From Scedosporium boydii (Eukaryota; Ascomycota; Sordariomycetes; Microascales; Microascaceae), in NCBI GenBank assembly GCA_002221725.1, contig NJFT01000157.1, positions 35,071 to 99,070 of the forward strand: a stretch of 64,000 nt of DNA, in the 5' to 3' direction. Below are positions 1 through 11,742 of this stretch, in pieces. The notes beneath the pieces are model-generated. The model saw only the letters and a program-made list of their open reading frames with translations. It ran no database searches and had not been told where the DNA came from. The translations under genes and the position numbers were made by a program. How positions within the stretch are numbered: position 1 is the first letter of the stretch; each line of letters opens with the position of its first letter.

Positions 1-1
1 G

Positions 2-2833
2 TATGCCCAATCGTTGTACAAGAAGACCTCTAAGTCCACTTGGACGGAGTGGGTTCAAGAGATCATTGAGACCATGGAAACTGACGCGCAGGCCCTGCTG
101 GTCTACGGCATCGACAAAACCATAGTCGAAGCCTGGCAGTTGGCCATAAAGAAAAGTGTGGACTGGGCGACTGCTTTGAAAAAGGTTCACACTTCGTTAA
201 CCTATTTGATCGACGAAAACTCGATGGATCCCGATCACGTCTCCCCTGGTGCTCTGACCGTCCAGAGTGCAGAGACCTTGATCAAGTCTGTGAAAAAACT
301 TCTTGAAGGCAGTAGAGTCCCGTTTTCGCAAGACGGCCTGGACGTAGAAGCCTTTCTATCCCTCGCTGACCACTGCGACTCGTTTACCGGCAGCGTGCAG
401 AAGGAAAAGCAAATTCAGGAGTTGATTGGACGTGCGACAAGCCTGACTGAAAAGCTCGTGAGGAATGAGGACGGCGGAGGCGAAGACCCCTGGGAGGATG
501 AACCATTCTCGTCACCGAATTTCCTCTTGAAGAAGATCCTCCTGGACTTGCGAGTGGCAACTATTCGGTTCGAGAATGCTCTAGCCCACAAGGTCTGCCA
601 GTTGGGAGGAGGTACGAAAATATCCACCATGAAGAATTCAAAGAAGAGAAAGAAATCCGTCACTAACTTATGTCATGCCGTAGGTAAAGGAGGGTCTGGA
701 GGAACTGGAGCGACGTCAGATATTCCCCCCGGAAAGCGAGGCGAAGACCAGCCCGACAAACCGGCGGTAGCCCGCGTTATTTCTCTAGAGGGAAACGCGA
801 AGGATTGCGATATCGATGAGGCTTGCGTCATCCCGGAGCAGTGCCAAATGCTCCTTGACAAAGCAGACGGTATGTACTTCACGAATAATGAGCTGCAGTA
901 TCCTTCAGCAATGCATCTCTACTATCGCCTAACCCGGAGACTTGCCTTTTTGGACGCATTGGCCCGGGACAAGGAGCCGTCGACTCGACCCATTGCCAAA
1001 GCCTACGGCACAATCGAGACTACGTGTGCTTTGACTACCGATGCACTCGGACAGCTGGACCGCATTTATGAAGCGGCAAAGTCACGACTCAAAAAAATGA
1101 AACTCGGTCAAGACATGTTCTGTCAGAGCCCGACCTGGGTCCCGCGGCTCTCTTTGACATTCTATGAGCAGCGCGTCAAGAATATGCTGGAAAATTTCAG
1201 CTTGATCGAGAAGGTGTACGGGCAGTACGCCGAAGCGGAGCAGAGAGAGCAGGTCCTCAAGGACCAGATCAGCAACGCACGGCAGACGAACGACATAAAC
1301 ATAAGCGCCGCCCGGAATCAAATAGACCTCCTCACAAAGCCCGGCGGGGAGCTCGACACGGCAGGTATCACCATCGCGCAGTACTCCCCCAAGCTTGCGG
1401 CGGAGAGGAAGAAGCTTGGCGCTAGCCTCGAGAAGCTGCAAAAATGCATCGAAGGATATTTCCATGTCTCTACAGAGAATCTCCTCGAAGCTTTCTGTAT
1501 GATATCTTTCGCGCCTCATGCTCCCATGATCGCGGTGCAAGGTGCCGAAGTCTTGTACAAATCCTGGACAAAAGTCGAGAATTTGGAGGGAATGCCCGTA
1601 CAGAAGGAGTACATCGTCGATAAGCTGGAAACTTGCAGAGGCACCATCAGCAGCCTCACGGAGTCTTACAAGTTCGCCAAGAACGGCGAGCTGACCGTCG
1701 ACGACCCGGGCTACGGAAAAGTCCTGGCGACGGCTGACACGCTGCAGCAGCTTCTGAACGACTTCAAAAAGGCTATACCCAAGGAGCTCCAACAAACCGT
1801 GCAGGCAGACGTGAAGAAGTTCATCGAGCTCGTGGCGAAGCGTAATGATGCTGTCATCGTGTACAATGCACAAGTGCAATACCTTCTCGAACTGAAACGC
1901 ATGGTCAAGGCACTTGAGCAGGAGTCGAAGAGCCTGGGTGAGCAGGCGCTCACGCTCAGCCCATCATTGCCAGCGATATACTTTTGGCTCAAACGCCTCC
2001 GCAACGCCACGCAGCTCGATATTTTGCAGCGTCTCAATTATGAAGGTCGTGCGCTCGCTTTCTGGGGACCGCTGGACATTAAAACTGTCAAATTTGATCC
2101 TCCAGGTCCACTCGATGGTTCTGTCCAGCTGCAGAATCACCAGGAGAAGCTCGAGAAGATGTTCGAAGATTGCTACGGTGCTCTGCAGGGCGGTGCGTGG
2201 AATCACTGGCCAGGGTCACGCAATCTCGTGGAGGCAGGGACGGCGGTTGACGTTAGCAACGACGTCCTGGATCAGCTGAGGAATCCAGTGCCGTCTACCG
2301 GGGGCGATGGAGGAGAGGAAAGCGAGGTTTATGAAGCCGTGTTTAGTATAACGCCGCGCTCCAACCGCTCCTTTCTCGACATGGCCAACGTTCGCCTCAC
2401 GCAAGTGCGTGTGTGGCTCCTCGGAGCGACTGTCTCAGGCGGTGATGATGAGCACAGCCCACAATGGCTCAAGTTGGAAGTCGAGCACATAGGCGGCGAG
2501 ACTGTCTGGGACCAAGATGGGACACCATTCAAATTTGCTCATGCACCGGTGCACTTGCAGTTCACGTACAACACCACAATCTTCAACGCCGAGCGCAAGT
2601 TCTCGGGGGATTCAAAGCTCGTATATGGGCGGCAGGCAATCGAGAATGATTTTTCTGGCAGAGGAGGTGGGAAACCGAAGGCAGAGGATAGGCCTCCTTT
2701 GGGACCGTTCACGGACTGGCGGATCCAGATCAGGCGAGACGTGAATCCTGGGTTGGATTTGACGGGTGTGACGAAGGTGTGGATTGAGTTTTGTGGGAGG
2801 AATCTGCCGGCGGCGAAACTAAAGGACGCATGA
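2..2833 (+). CDS. Large helix-rich protein of unknown function, 5' end cut by window
   Basis: The reading frame is open to the left edge (the codons before position 14 continue without a stop), so this is the 3' part of a longer gene; the TTG at 14 is not a start. About 943 residues are visible, without an intron. The N-terminal two thirds are mostly amphipathic helix and likely coiled coil, with a Lys/Arg- and Gly-rich low-complexity segment around residues 205-245 and a hydrophobic helical patch near 500. The last ~180 residues look beta-rich, with the phrases QVRVWLLGA, GPFTDWRI and NPGLDLTGVTKVWIEF. I recognise no catalytic motif. The order of long helices followed by a C-terminal beta domain recalls fungal proteins with Tc-toxin-like C-terminal parts, but that is an impression and not a match. 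It ends 12 bases before the next long non-coding stretch. Confidence is high that it is coding and low on function. Confidence 0.8.
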   Translation, partial: YAQSLYKKTSKSTWTEWVQEIIETMETDAQALLVYGIDKTIVEAWQLAIKKSVDWATALKKVHTSLTYLIDENSMDPDHVSPGALTVQSAETLIKSVKKLLEGSRVPFSQDGLDVEAFLSLADHCDSFTGSVQKEKQIQELIGRATSLTEKLVRNEDGGGEDPWEDEPFSSPNFLLKKILLDLRVATIRFENALAHKVCQLGGGTKISTMKNSKKRKKSVTNLCHAVGKGGSGGTGATSDIPPGKRGEDQPDKPAVARVISLEGNAKDCDIDEACVIPEQCQMLLDKADGMYFTNNELQYPSAMHLYYRLTRRLAFLDALARDKEPSTRPIAKAYGTIETTCALTTDALGQLDRIYEAAKSRLKKMKLGQDMFCQSPTWVPRLSLTFYEQRVKNMLENFSLIEKVYGQYAEAEQREQVLKDQISNARQTNDINISAARNQIDLLTKPGGELDTAGITIAQYSPKLAAERKKLGASLEKLQKCIEGYFHVSTENLLEAFCMISFAPHAPMIAVQGAEVLYKSWTKVENLEGMPVQKEYIVDKLETCRGTISSLTESYKFAKNGELTVDDPGYGKVLATADTLQQLLNDFKKAIPKELQQTVQADVKKFIELVAKRNDAVIVYNAQVQYLLELKRMVKALEQESKSLGEQALTLSPSLPAIYFWLKRLRNATQLDILQRLNYEGRALAFWGPLDIKTVKFDPPGPLDGSVQLQNHQEKLEKMFEDCYGALQGGAWNHWPGSRNLVEAGTAVDVSNDVLDQLRNPVPSTGGDGGEESEVYEAVFSITPRSNRSFLDMANVRLTQVRVWLLGATVSGGDDEHSPQWLKLEVEHIGGETVWDQDGTPFKFAHAPVHLQFTYNTTIFNAERKFSGDSKLVYGRQAIENDFSGRGGGKPKAEDRPPLGPFTDWRIQIRRDVNPGLDLTGVTKVWIEFCGRNLPAAKLKDA

Positions 2834-4736
2834 GTGGGATAGCCTTGAAGATGTTTTTATTATCCTCCTTGGGTGGGCGTATGTTTCCGTTTTCAAGATT
2901 TTATTTCCGCATCCCCCTGAAGCCGCCACGTTTCTCCTGCTCCAGTGATGTCAATACACCTCCATATTCCACTCTCTCCGCGGCATTTCTCTTGAGGCTG
3001 TAAGGGGTTAGCTCCTCTAGGCGATGCTGCATATTAGCCCTGTCCACGATGTCCTGCTAGATTCCGACCCGGAGCCTATGCAGATCCAGTCAGAAGGGGA
3101 GACGAAACTCGTGACGACGGTGGTGAGATTCAGCACCTTCCCGACTGCGGACAGATGGAAAAGGGGAAGGAGTAGTGGACTCTAGCCTTGATGTCAAGTT
3201 CTCAACGTGTCCCTGTCACACCTGATTCGGTAGGTTCTTTCTGGATTGGAAACAATTGTGATATGAATCACGGCCACTCAATTGAGATTTCCCAAGATAT
3301 CTTACCCATTTCCGCTTTTGTCGATGATTTATTACTTTCTCCCTCGTTCACTTGGCTCCTTCCCAGAGTTCTAACATCTGGGTGGCACCTGCCCCAGTGA
3401 AAAGTGGCAGGTAGTTGTCGCCTTCCCCGTTAATTTCCGCCCACTTCAATGTTCTTTCCATATTTCTCCGTAAACGAGGGAAGAAGCCTGCATCAGCCAG
3501 AATCAAACTCAACTCGATCAAAGAAGTTGACTCGTTTTTCCCCCGTACTCTTTCAACTTCTGTGCAGAGGGTGACAAGATTGATGGTAGAAGTGCAATCT
3601 ACATTAACCCTACACCACACCAAGCAGGCGATCAGAGAGCTGAACTGCAGCTGCTCCCCCGCCGCCTATACTTTTGACACAGGCCCTTAGGAAGCCAAGG
3701 CTGTCCGGGCCGGAGCCAAGACCGGAATCAGAGAGCCAAAGGCACCCACCAATGTTCAAGCACGCCCATCATACAACCGAGCGTTTCTCGGTAGGCATGA
3801 GATCATCCCAACGCCAAGCCAGCGGAACCTACATCAATTGATGTCTCCTCTATGTAATTGTGGAGAGCATCATAGCGCAATGCCCCACGATCAGCTCGCC
3901 GACAGCTAGCGAGCTTTTACAGGAGGTCGCTTAGGAGACGAGTCCCGGTTGCTAGGTAATAGCAGTCCACCGCCTTGTTCGGCTCCGAGTGTGTCGAAGC
4001 CAGGGCAATTCCATGGCTGCTGCGGCCATTGCGAGTTGGTAATAGCCGCTTGCCCTCAGGGAGTGGAGAGCCAGGCAGTCGACGCGGTTTCAGTGGGTAG
4101 GGGAGCTGTTTCCATTCATGAGGCAGGCTAGGTCTACCTCGAAAGGCGGTTGGTGGTTCTCCTTACCAACATGTTCCGGACTGCGTTGGACGAAACCCTC
4201 CATCAAGCCCAGGCTGCCCCCGAACCTGCAAACGCGTCGAGGTCGGTTAGTATTGGTTGGTTGAATGGGAAAGGTCTGTATGATCGGGGTCTTTCTTCAA
4301 GACTAGTAGAGACACAGTTCTACAATTTAAATAAAAGCGGCAGCCTCGTGTCATGTAACCCCCAATTCTCTCCTCTTCCAACGTCCCAATCGTAGTTCAC
4401 TTGGGCCCACTCTATACACAGTCCGGATATGCTTCACATGTTGAAAACTGCGAGGATCCAGCACCTAGCTGGCACCCAATTTGATTTGACCCCACAACTG
4501 CGGGCCTTGGTGGAAATTCATGGTTGATTGGTATTGCAGTGAGACGTTCTCGATCTAGTCAGCCTCGTATTGCATGCAGTAATCAGGATCCTGAATCTAT
4601 CCATGCAAAACCCTTAACAGCAGATGTTCTCTCGGTGAACATCAATGAAGTAGCTTCAACGACCAATACTATCGTGCCCAACTACCATTGGAACACCTAA
4701 AGAGACAAGACATTGCTTCTCAGTAATTGGTCCGTA
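2834..4736. other. Intergenic, no gene recognised
   Basis: About 1.9 kb between the convergent ends of the helix-rich gene and the RBR ligase gene. Only short open frames in several registers are present. None has recognisable protein character or consistent splice sites, and no tRNA-like B box was seen. Confidence 0.6.
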
Positions 4737-6132
4737 TTACAGGCGGTTGAGTCTGCATCGTCGACAGGCCAGAATACGACACTGTCTGCACTCATAAATG
4801 TACGACGGCAACAAATCACGACATTCCTCGCATCGGAACTGTCCGTATCTCTGGTTCCATGAGTCATGGTCGCACAGGTGGTTTTCCAAGAGGTTGCGCC
4901 TCTCTCGTGCGACGGCCCGCCGATGTTCAGCCTCATTCCTGCGAGGGCCGTCTCGATCGACGACGACGTTTGCTCTGGAAATTAGTCGATTTTCGTCCCA
5001 CTGGGCGCAGCGGCATCTCTTCCAGGTTACGCCGCAGACGTAGCAGAATTGTGCCTTGCACACGCACGCTTTTTGTGATGTCAGCATCTATGAACTTTCA
5101 TTGTAGACAGGGAAGATTGTATCTCTTACTTATATGGTTGCAGCCGGTGTCTAGCTCGACCATGCGGTGGCAGCTACGGCAACGCTGCCAGCCGTTTTCA
5201 GAAGCGAGGCGCAGAACCTCCTTCGTCGCGGGATCCTCTGGGCATTCATCTTCGTGGGACCCACCCTTGCAGATTGTGCAGGTTTTGCTCTTACACTCCA
5301 AACATGTGCCGATATCTCCGGCGATAGAGGGAGGAGGTATAAATGCAGAGCAGGAGGGTGCATGGCAATATGTCCGGTTTGGAGTTGCAAACTCGATGGC
5401 CTTGACATGGAACTCCTCCACCAGAGCGGGGGGGAGGAACTCTTGGCTCAATCCAATAGGAATCGCTAGTTTGCAACAACGAGGTGGGAACAAGGATTCA
5501 TCAGTGGTAGCCACGCTAAACAATTCGATGATACAACCATGGCAGTAATCATGCGAACATGGGCAATGGACGGAGTGCGAGGATTGGACAAGGTCGCCGC
5601 AAGATGCACACTGTCGTTCGGGATTCTCTGGCGCCGTAAATGCTCGGATCGCGGCGGAGGACGATGACTCCGCTACGGCGGCTGTGTCAATTTGGTCAGG
5701 GTTCACAATTTGGGTGTTGAGCCTGCTAAGTAGTGTCTCGGCGGTTGCAGCAGTGGGTTTGACCACTTGTCTCGGGGCTGCTCGGGGAGGTGCTCTAGCG
5801 ACTCCCTTGGGGATGGCAGCTGTGTTCGAAGCTCTCGGGCCAAGGCTCAAAGCATACTGTCGATCTCGAGCGGCCTGGTCTTCATTCTGCACGTGGGCCG
5901 TGACGGCGTCATTGTCCTGGTCAATTGCGCGAGAAATGCTCTGGCACAGTCTGTGGTCCGAAAGGGATTGGCTCAATGCCTCCAGTTGTAGGCCGTACAA
6001 TTGGATAGCGAGGTCGCCATCAGGGGCATCAGCGCCTTCTTTCTGCTTTCCCTTCGTAAGGGACTGGATCTCGCTAAGCTGGAGCTCGATGATGAGCGCG
6101 AGGCTCTCGGGATCAATACCATCGAAGGCCAT
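4737..6132 (-). CDS. RBR (RING-IBR-RING2) E3 ubiquitin ligase
   Basis: Two exons: 6132-5130 and 5068-4737, with a 61-bp intron (GTAAGA donor, CTGAC branch, AAG acceptor), giving 444 residues. The N-terminus (1-170) is the helical, low-complexity region usual in fungal members. RING1 follows (CASCGD to PPRCC, ~175-220), then an IBR with Cys pairs (YCHAPSC, CLEC, CTIC), then RING2 (CRSC to CYVC). Splicing restores the RING2 signature GCNHITC; its first Cys, about residue 331, is the acyl-accepting catalytic residue of RBR ligases. The family takes ubiquitin from E2 onto this Cys and then transfers it to a substrate. After RING2 comes a Cys-rich tail with four further CxxC-type pairs. The substrate cannot be read from sequence. 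The start is the first ATG, followed by MAFDGIDPES, typical of this family. Confidence 0.9.
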
Positions 6133-7260
6133 GGCACCTGGAAAAGGGGTTAGAAGAGGAAAGGAGAGGGGGCTTAAAAGGGAGAGGATGGCGGGGGAGA
6201 TGGCATGTATGCAAACGAAGAAGGCTGGCCAGACCCTGTACCTTTGTTGTGGTCAGACTATGCGAATGAACCTAGTTGTGCAAATTCAAGTTTCAACCAC
6301 ATCGTACTCAAACTCGAAGCCGTAAGTGACACAAATATTCTCCGAGCAGGACTAGGGGAGGACATTGAAAATCTCGGCGCTTATGTTTGATACTGGACAT
6401 CCAAAGAGGCAGGTAGGAATGGCTATATTGGGGCCGTGACTGCAGAAACGGATGTGAATCATGGGGCACCCTATTTATGAATAAATGCTTTCCAGCGGCT
6501 CCTCCTTCCGGGCATAACAGCCTGTCTGAAAAGGAATAAGGGAGGAAGGAAGGAAAGAAATACATACTGTTGGCCTCGACATCAAATTGGAGGTGATCCT
6601 TCTTCCAGCCCACATATTGAACTGGATTCAAGACTTTTGAACAAGTAGCTGAATTTGGAGACCACGGTTAGAGGGCTACATTACAGATTCATGTACAGAA
6701 ACGATAAATATTTGACGAGCCGGTCTTCTCTTCCCAAAGGAGAGAAGAGGTTCATAGATGTTAGTGGCGATATTATGCGTAATCTCTAATGATGTGCGTG
6801 TGGCGGCCCAGTGGTAAAGGCAGCGTGTCTTTGATCTCGTTGGGGCCTCGCTGATACTCCTACCACTGGCCTTTATAGTCCGAATCATCTCTCTCAGGGA
6901 CTTTTAGGGCGAGAATGGTCATGGTTTCATCTCTCGACATGAGGCAGATGGAGGGGTTCAACATCGGTGTCTCGGCGTAAAGACACACCTGCCTCTAGAT
7001 TATGATTGCCTTGAGTCCCTTGCCCACATCGTGATATAGCATTTCGCTTTGAACATGGGCAGCCACAAAGAAGCGGCGATGGGCAACGTGTGGTTGTGTA
7101 TCGGTACTACTTCGGGCATACGAGGCACCAATGCACGATTGGAATATCGCGAATATCGCGAACCCTCGTCACGTTTCCTTTCCCTTGCTCTCTCCCCTGT
7201 GGCCACACAAATACCACACTCTGACAATCGTGTGTCAAGCGTCCTCTCCGACAAGATTCA
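6133..7260. other. Intergenic, no gene recognised
   Basis: Upstream region of the RBR ligase and of the decayed helicase. A weak tRNA-like A box occurs near 6795, but no complete cloverleaf can be drawn. Nothing else is supported. Confidence 0.5.
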
Positions 7261-7447
7261 AGGAGCTCCCAACTGTGACCCCTCACAATTGTCCGCAGCC
7301 GCCTCTTCAGAGTCCTCACTCCTCTTCGCTCTTCGGTACGAGGGGTTCGCCACAGCGACCCCTCGCGATTTGTTCGCTGCTACCTCTCTCTCCTCTCTTC
7401 GGTGAGGGGGGCTCGCAACGGCGACCCCTCGTAATTCAATTCGTCCC
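7261..7447 (+). repeat. Degenerate tandem repeat, three copies
   Basis: Three diverged copies start near 7261, 7341 and 7404. Each carries the core GCGACCCCTCG or a variant, followed by a TTGTTCGCTGC-like stretch and a CTCTTCGGTG-like stretch. The period drops from ~80 to ~63 bp, as expected of an old repeat. It lies just upstream of the decayed helicase. Confidence 0.55.
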
Positions 7448-7526
7448 TATTTCGAGTTAGTATACCAGCAATCTGCCTCGTCTCCATTTGCCATTCTAAC
7501 AATTCCGTTAGCTCTCTCCTGCCAAA

Positions 7527-10281
7527 ATGACGGTCAAAGGCAAGTATAGCTTGAACGAGTGTGCCTTGTTATACAGGGATGCTGTCCTCTGCGTAATCGG
7601 CGGCCAGAAGATTGGATACACGAACAATCATCGCACCCAATTCTTTACTTCACACACACCCAACACCCGACCCTGCATCGGCATCCGTATCTTGTTCCCA
7701 AGATGCAGTGATAAGGATATTCATTTCTGCGGTCACGATGGGAACGATTCCTCTGCTCTTGCAATTGAGATCAGGCTCCACATTGGCACATGGACGTCGA
7801 GCTGCGAGGAAGTATCAGACGAAATGAGGGCAGCGCTCCCCAAACGTAAACAATCCTCTGCCAAGCCTCTACCAATATTAATACTTCAGCTCAAACTGAA
7901 TGACAGCGAAGAGGCACACTTTCGCAGAATCAGCATGCCATATATTGCAAGCTCTGAGCAAGACTATCACATCGTCAATGAAGGGCACCTGATCGACAGC
8001 GCGAAGTCCATTCGCAACATCTATCTTCAAAGGGAGTTCGAACTCCTTTTCATTGGGTGCGGTCTGATGCCAAAGGCGAGGGACAATTTCGCTACCTACT
8101 TCGGTAATACATGTCGGGATGTATTCCTATACACTGCTCTGTATACTTTCTTCCTATCTAATACTCTACTTCATTCGCCTCCTCTATTCAATTATTACCT
8201 ACCCAATGCTACTAGATTATGGCTAACTGGTTTTAGGTCGTGGTCTATGCCCAGGTACCGCCAGGAAGTGCCCAAGTTCGCGCGGCAAAACCTGTACACT
8301 CCAATGTACCAGTTCGATACCCATCCTGACTACTTTGTCAGTGTCTCTCAGGGCATTGTCCAGGACGTCTTTCACTTAGCTGAGGACATAAGAGGAATCC
8401 GCCAAAAGGAAGTCAAGTGCGTGTTCCTCAGAACCTGCGACAGGGATGACAACGTGGCCTCCGAGTTTTTTGTCCACATATGGCACGAGATTACAGTAGG
8501 TCACTACCTAACTACCTTTCACGGTTTTTCACATCCTAATTCGGGTCTGATAGAACAAGCACGAGTTCGCCCAATCCTTTCCACGCCTCCTTTCCAAGCC
8601 TTCTTCTACCCTGTCCCTCGCTTTCGCGCCTCCCCCCCTTAATGCTTAATGTCGTAGACGATTATGCCGATGAAGAAGCCCGTCTCGGCACAATGTATTG
8701 GGATGCCCAGCAATTGGACCAGGATTCCTGGGCGGAGGATTGGAAGCCATCCAAATGTGATCTGGTACTCAAGATCCGCCGGCCCCAACGGAGGGATGTC
8801 AACTCGGTCGCACGAGATATGCCCATTCCAGCATTCGATATATTTTCAGGCACTGAAGGCATCAGGAGTCCCTATTACCTCAAATTCGACGCGGGTTTGA
8901 GCGTCGCGCATCGCAGGGTAGAGGCTGCCTATAGAGCCCTCCAGGAGAATGAGGCACCGGAAAACCAACTTGCCCATCTCCTAAAACGTGACGTCCAGTG
9001 TGGATCAGGATTCTCGACCCTATTGCGCGACCATGCCTAGCAGACTGTGGCCAGCGGAGATAAGGCTGCAGACGTTGTGGACGCCATCAACTCCTCCTTG
9101 ACAACACTAAGGGACATCAACCGCGTTGCGCCGACCTTGCCTCACGTTGATCTGTTCTGCGACCTTGAGAGCCGCTTCAGGAATGCCATCAACTCATAGA
9201 TTGGCGATGACGTCCTCGCGCGCTTCAAGAAGTATCTGCAGGTCACCAGACTGGGCATAATCGCCATCCTTGGTGTTACGGGTTCAGGCAAAACTCATCT
9301 CCTTGTCGTTGTTGCGCGACTTTACATGGCGCATCCTCATATTCGCAAGACCGTATGCAGCACCCCAACCAACATCGCAACAAGCAATTTTGCTGAGCAC
9401 TTGTATCGCCTTGGCGTAGTGCTTGCCAAGGAAACCCACTCGCCTGCTCCACTTGTCGTGCAAGGCTGTGCTATTGAGATAGAGGCTAAGGTATTTATCA
9501 AGAGGGTTGACATAGGCCCTTCCTTCAATGCCAAGAATATAGTCAACCTATATCTTATAGGGATGTGGTTGTTGAGCCTATCTCCCTGTAAATGGCTCTT
9601 GAAGGTAGTGGGAGCTTACGATTTCCGCCTTGCCAGTGTTGATGCCCCTGGTCTATATAACCTAGTGGAAACTATCTAAAGCAGTTGCAAATTCGAGGGA
9701 TTTAGCAAGTGGATCGCCTGGGAGATCCCCTTCCACGAGATCAAATTGTAGACTTCAGACTCTGCCCTCGATGTCACCCTGTTGGAGCTCGTAAAGAGCC
9801 TCATCTATGATGTCATCATGATGGCGGATGCGGTTTGCACTGCACCAGATACCTTAAGCCAGTATCCCTATGCTGAGTTCAATGCTAAGATTGCGAAGGC
9901 TGTTGTTCTTTACGACATGGGTGCTATGTTGTAACCCGATGCCATCCTCGTTTGGGGCAGCGGGTGCTGTCCGTGTGCCATGGCCGGTGACGCCTGTCAA
10001 CGGCCACCGATTGTTATGACGCATCTGGAAATGCGCAACGGCCGATGTACAAACCCCTTCTCGGACTTAGCGAGGATCTCACAATTGGAACATGTGCGGC
10101 GTAGCGGCTGGCCTGTTTCGTGGTCGGTGGCGCTAGGGCCCACGGCAGAGGTGGTGACAGGGCGTCCAGGCTTGGAAGTGGTAGCGGTGCTGGTCTGTCG
10201 GGAGGTGGGAGGACTGGTAGGGCAGGCGCCCCGGACCACGGCCGGCATGGCGCCAGCGGTAGACGTGGAAGGAGTTGCTAA
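7527..10281 (+). pseudogene. Decayed SF1-type helicase (AAA_11/AAA_12 family)
   Basis: The ATG at 7527 opens a frame resembling the N-terminal part of large fungal P-loop helicases. Intron-like segments lie at 8104-8236 and 8496-8656. Walker A (GVTGSGKTHLL) lies near 9273. A Walker B region near 9915 reads VVLYDMGAML-stop-PDAILVWG where the family has DEAGAM-QPD, followed by CAMAGD and ARISQLEHVRRSGWPV. In-frame stops at 9038 (TAG), 9197 (TAG), about 9749 (TAG) and 9932 (TAA) and several frame changes break it; the 9932 stop sits where CAA would be expected. The frame then jumps to a Gly/Arg-rich tail ending with TAA at 10279-10281, as if the second RecA domain had been deleted. The Walker B Glu is also lost (DM for DE). 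The family would unwind or translocate on nucleic acid; this copy cannot be functional. Confidence 0.8.
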
Positions 10282-10680
10282 GATCATTGCGATGGAATGA
10301 AATGGTCTGACAGGCCGTAACCTAGGCCTTATTCTCCTACCAATTTCTTCAATGTATCCCGATATGTACTGCATCTACATCGCGCGTTCCCGATAACAAC
10401 GCAATCACTTTCACCATGGGCTTTCTGTGGAAGTAGCTGACCGCAGAAGCTGTGCTGCCTGCATCAACACGAACCACTCTTATCTCACCTCCTTTTCAGG
10501 TACATCACATCATGGACAGGAAATACGCCTGGATCACGGGAGAATGCTGGGGCCACATCAGCATACTTGATCCACGCGTTATGTTAAGAAAAATCCGAAC
10601 AATCAAGATTCAATCAACGGTATCTGCAGCTCTCTGTACTATCCTCAACAACATAGGCTCTATCCCATGGTTGTTGCGAT
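10282..10680. other. Intergenic, nothing recognised
   Basis: About 400 bp between the helicase relic and the DUF3632 gene. No coding frame, RNA gene or repeat was seen. Confidence 0.5.
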
Positions 10681-11617
10681 CTAAAGCTCGCGCATGATCT
10701 GAGCCGCAATCTTCGCCTCCGCGACTGAGTCCTCCACCTCCTCAAACCCTGCTTTCCAAACTTCCCATTTCTCCTGCACCAAGCCCTTCCATAGTTTATC
10801 CCTAAGCTTCTCGGGATGTCAGACCTGGCCTCTATTTTGTCTTGCTCTCTCAATGCCAATTCCTTCAAAGAATCCCCAGAGTACTGAATCCACATGGATG
10901 CGTTCCTGATAGCGGCGTAGTTATCGTCACTACGGGTTTCCGTTTCCTCGAATGTCTCTAGCAAGGCGCACAGGGCGAAGGAGGAGTAGTTGAGTGGGTC
11001 TCTGGGATCTTCAGGGTCGACAGCGAAGCTGGTCAGGCGGGCCAAGAATGCAGACACGTTGTGAAAAGCCGTCTTCTCATCTATAATAATCTTTGAATCA
11101 CGAATGTCTGTGGATTTGGACGCTTCCCTGTTAGTAGTCTAGCCACTGCATCGTAAACGGCCAACCTAGATGGTTGCGTACACATATGCAACATATCAAT
11201 CCATCTAGTGAGCAACTGTGAACTCAATGGTCCATAATTTATGAAAGGGGGCACATTACTGAAGTTCCAATAATCACGGGCAGCCGTCGTCAATCCGGGG
11301 AGGTCATACCATAAGTGCCCATCAATTTCATGGAAAATGGCCTGCCCCGAGGCGTTCTTGGCTGTCGTCTTTCGTAGCTGAAGGACAAAGTCCACCAGCC
11401 TTTTTTGATCCTCCGGAGGTGTCTCTCCTACGATGTCGAAGAAGGCCAGCCAGACTGTCTGGAGGCGGCCGGGGACATCGAAATAAGCTGCTGTGACATA
11501 TCTCGAGAAAGCTGCCGCAATTTCCGCCAATGGCTTCTCGTCCGATGTATTAAGACCGCAGAGACACTCTACCACCTCCTCACCTGCACTCATCACGGCT
11601 GCTACTTCGTCGTCCAT
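10681..11617 (-). pseudogene. DUF3632-family protein gene with a frameshift
   Basis: Exon 1 is 11617-11182. A 74-bp intron (GTACGC donor, CTAAC branch, CAG acceptor) joins WIDMLHM to YIRDSK and then DEKTAFHNVSAFLARLTS, the conserved middle of fungal DUF3632 proteins. The frame continues through SSFALCALLETFEE and MWIQYSGDSLKEL. Between about 10826 and 10815 the frame must change to keep homology: the correct C-terminus, LWKGLVQEKWEVWKAGFEE ending IMREL at 10681, lies in another frame and no good intron bridges it. So this is either a one-base-class frameshift in a dying gene or a sequence error. Length (~310 residues) and domain order otherwise fit the family. DUF3632 proteins have no known function; they occur in multi-copy, variable families in Eurotiomycetes. 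Confidence 0.65.
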
Positions 11618-11742
11618 TATATGAAGTATAACACTAGATGCTTCGGCAGATAGTAAGGTTTTCTGCTAATCTATCGAATGCGCAAGGTCCGATGTGGGGT
11701 GATGGTCGATCCGTCTGGGCAGTAGTAGGAACGGGAAGGGAA

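Noticed and set aside
6795..6880. tRNA-like A box (GGCCCAGTGGTAAAGGCA)
   Set aside because: No B box of the GGTTCGANTCC type at the right distance and no acceptor stem can be drawn.
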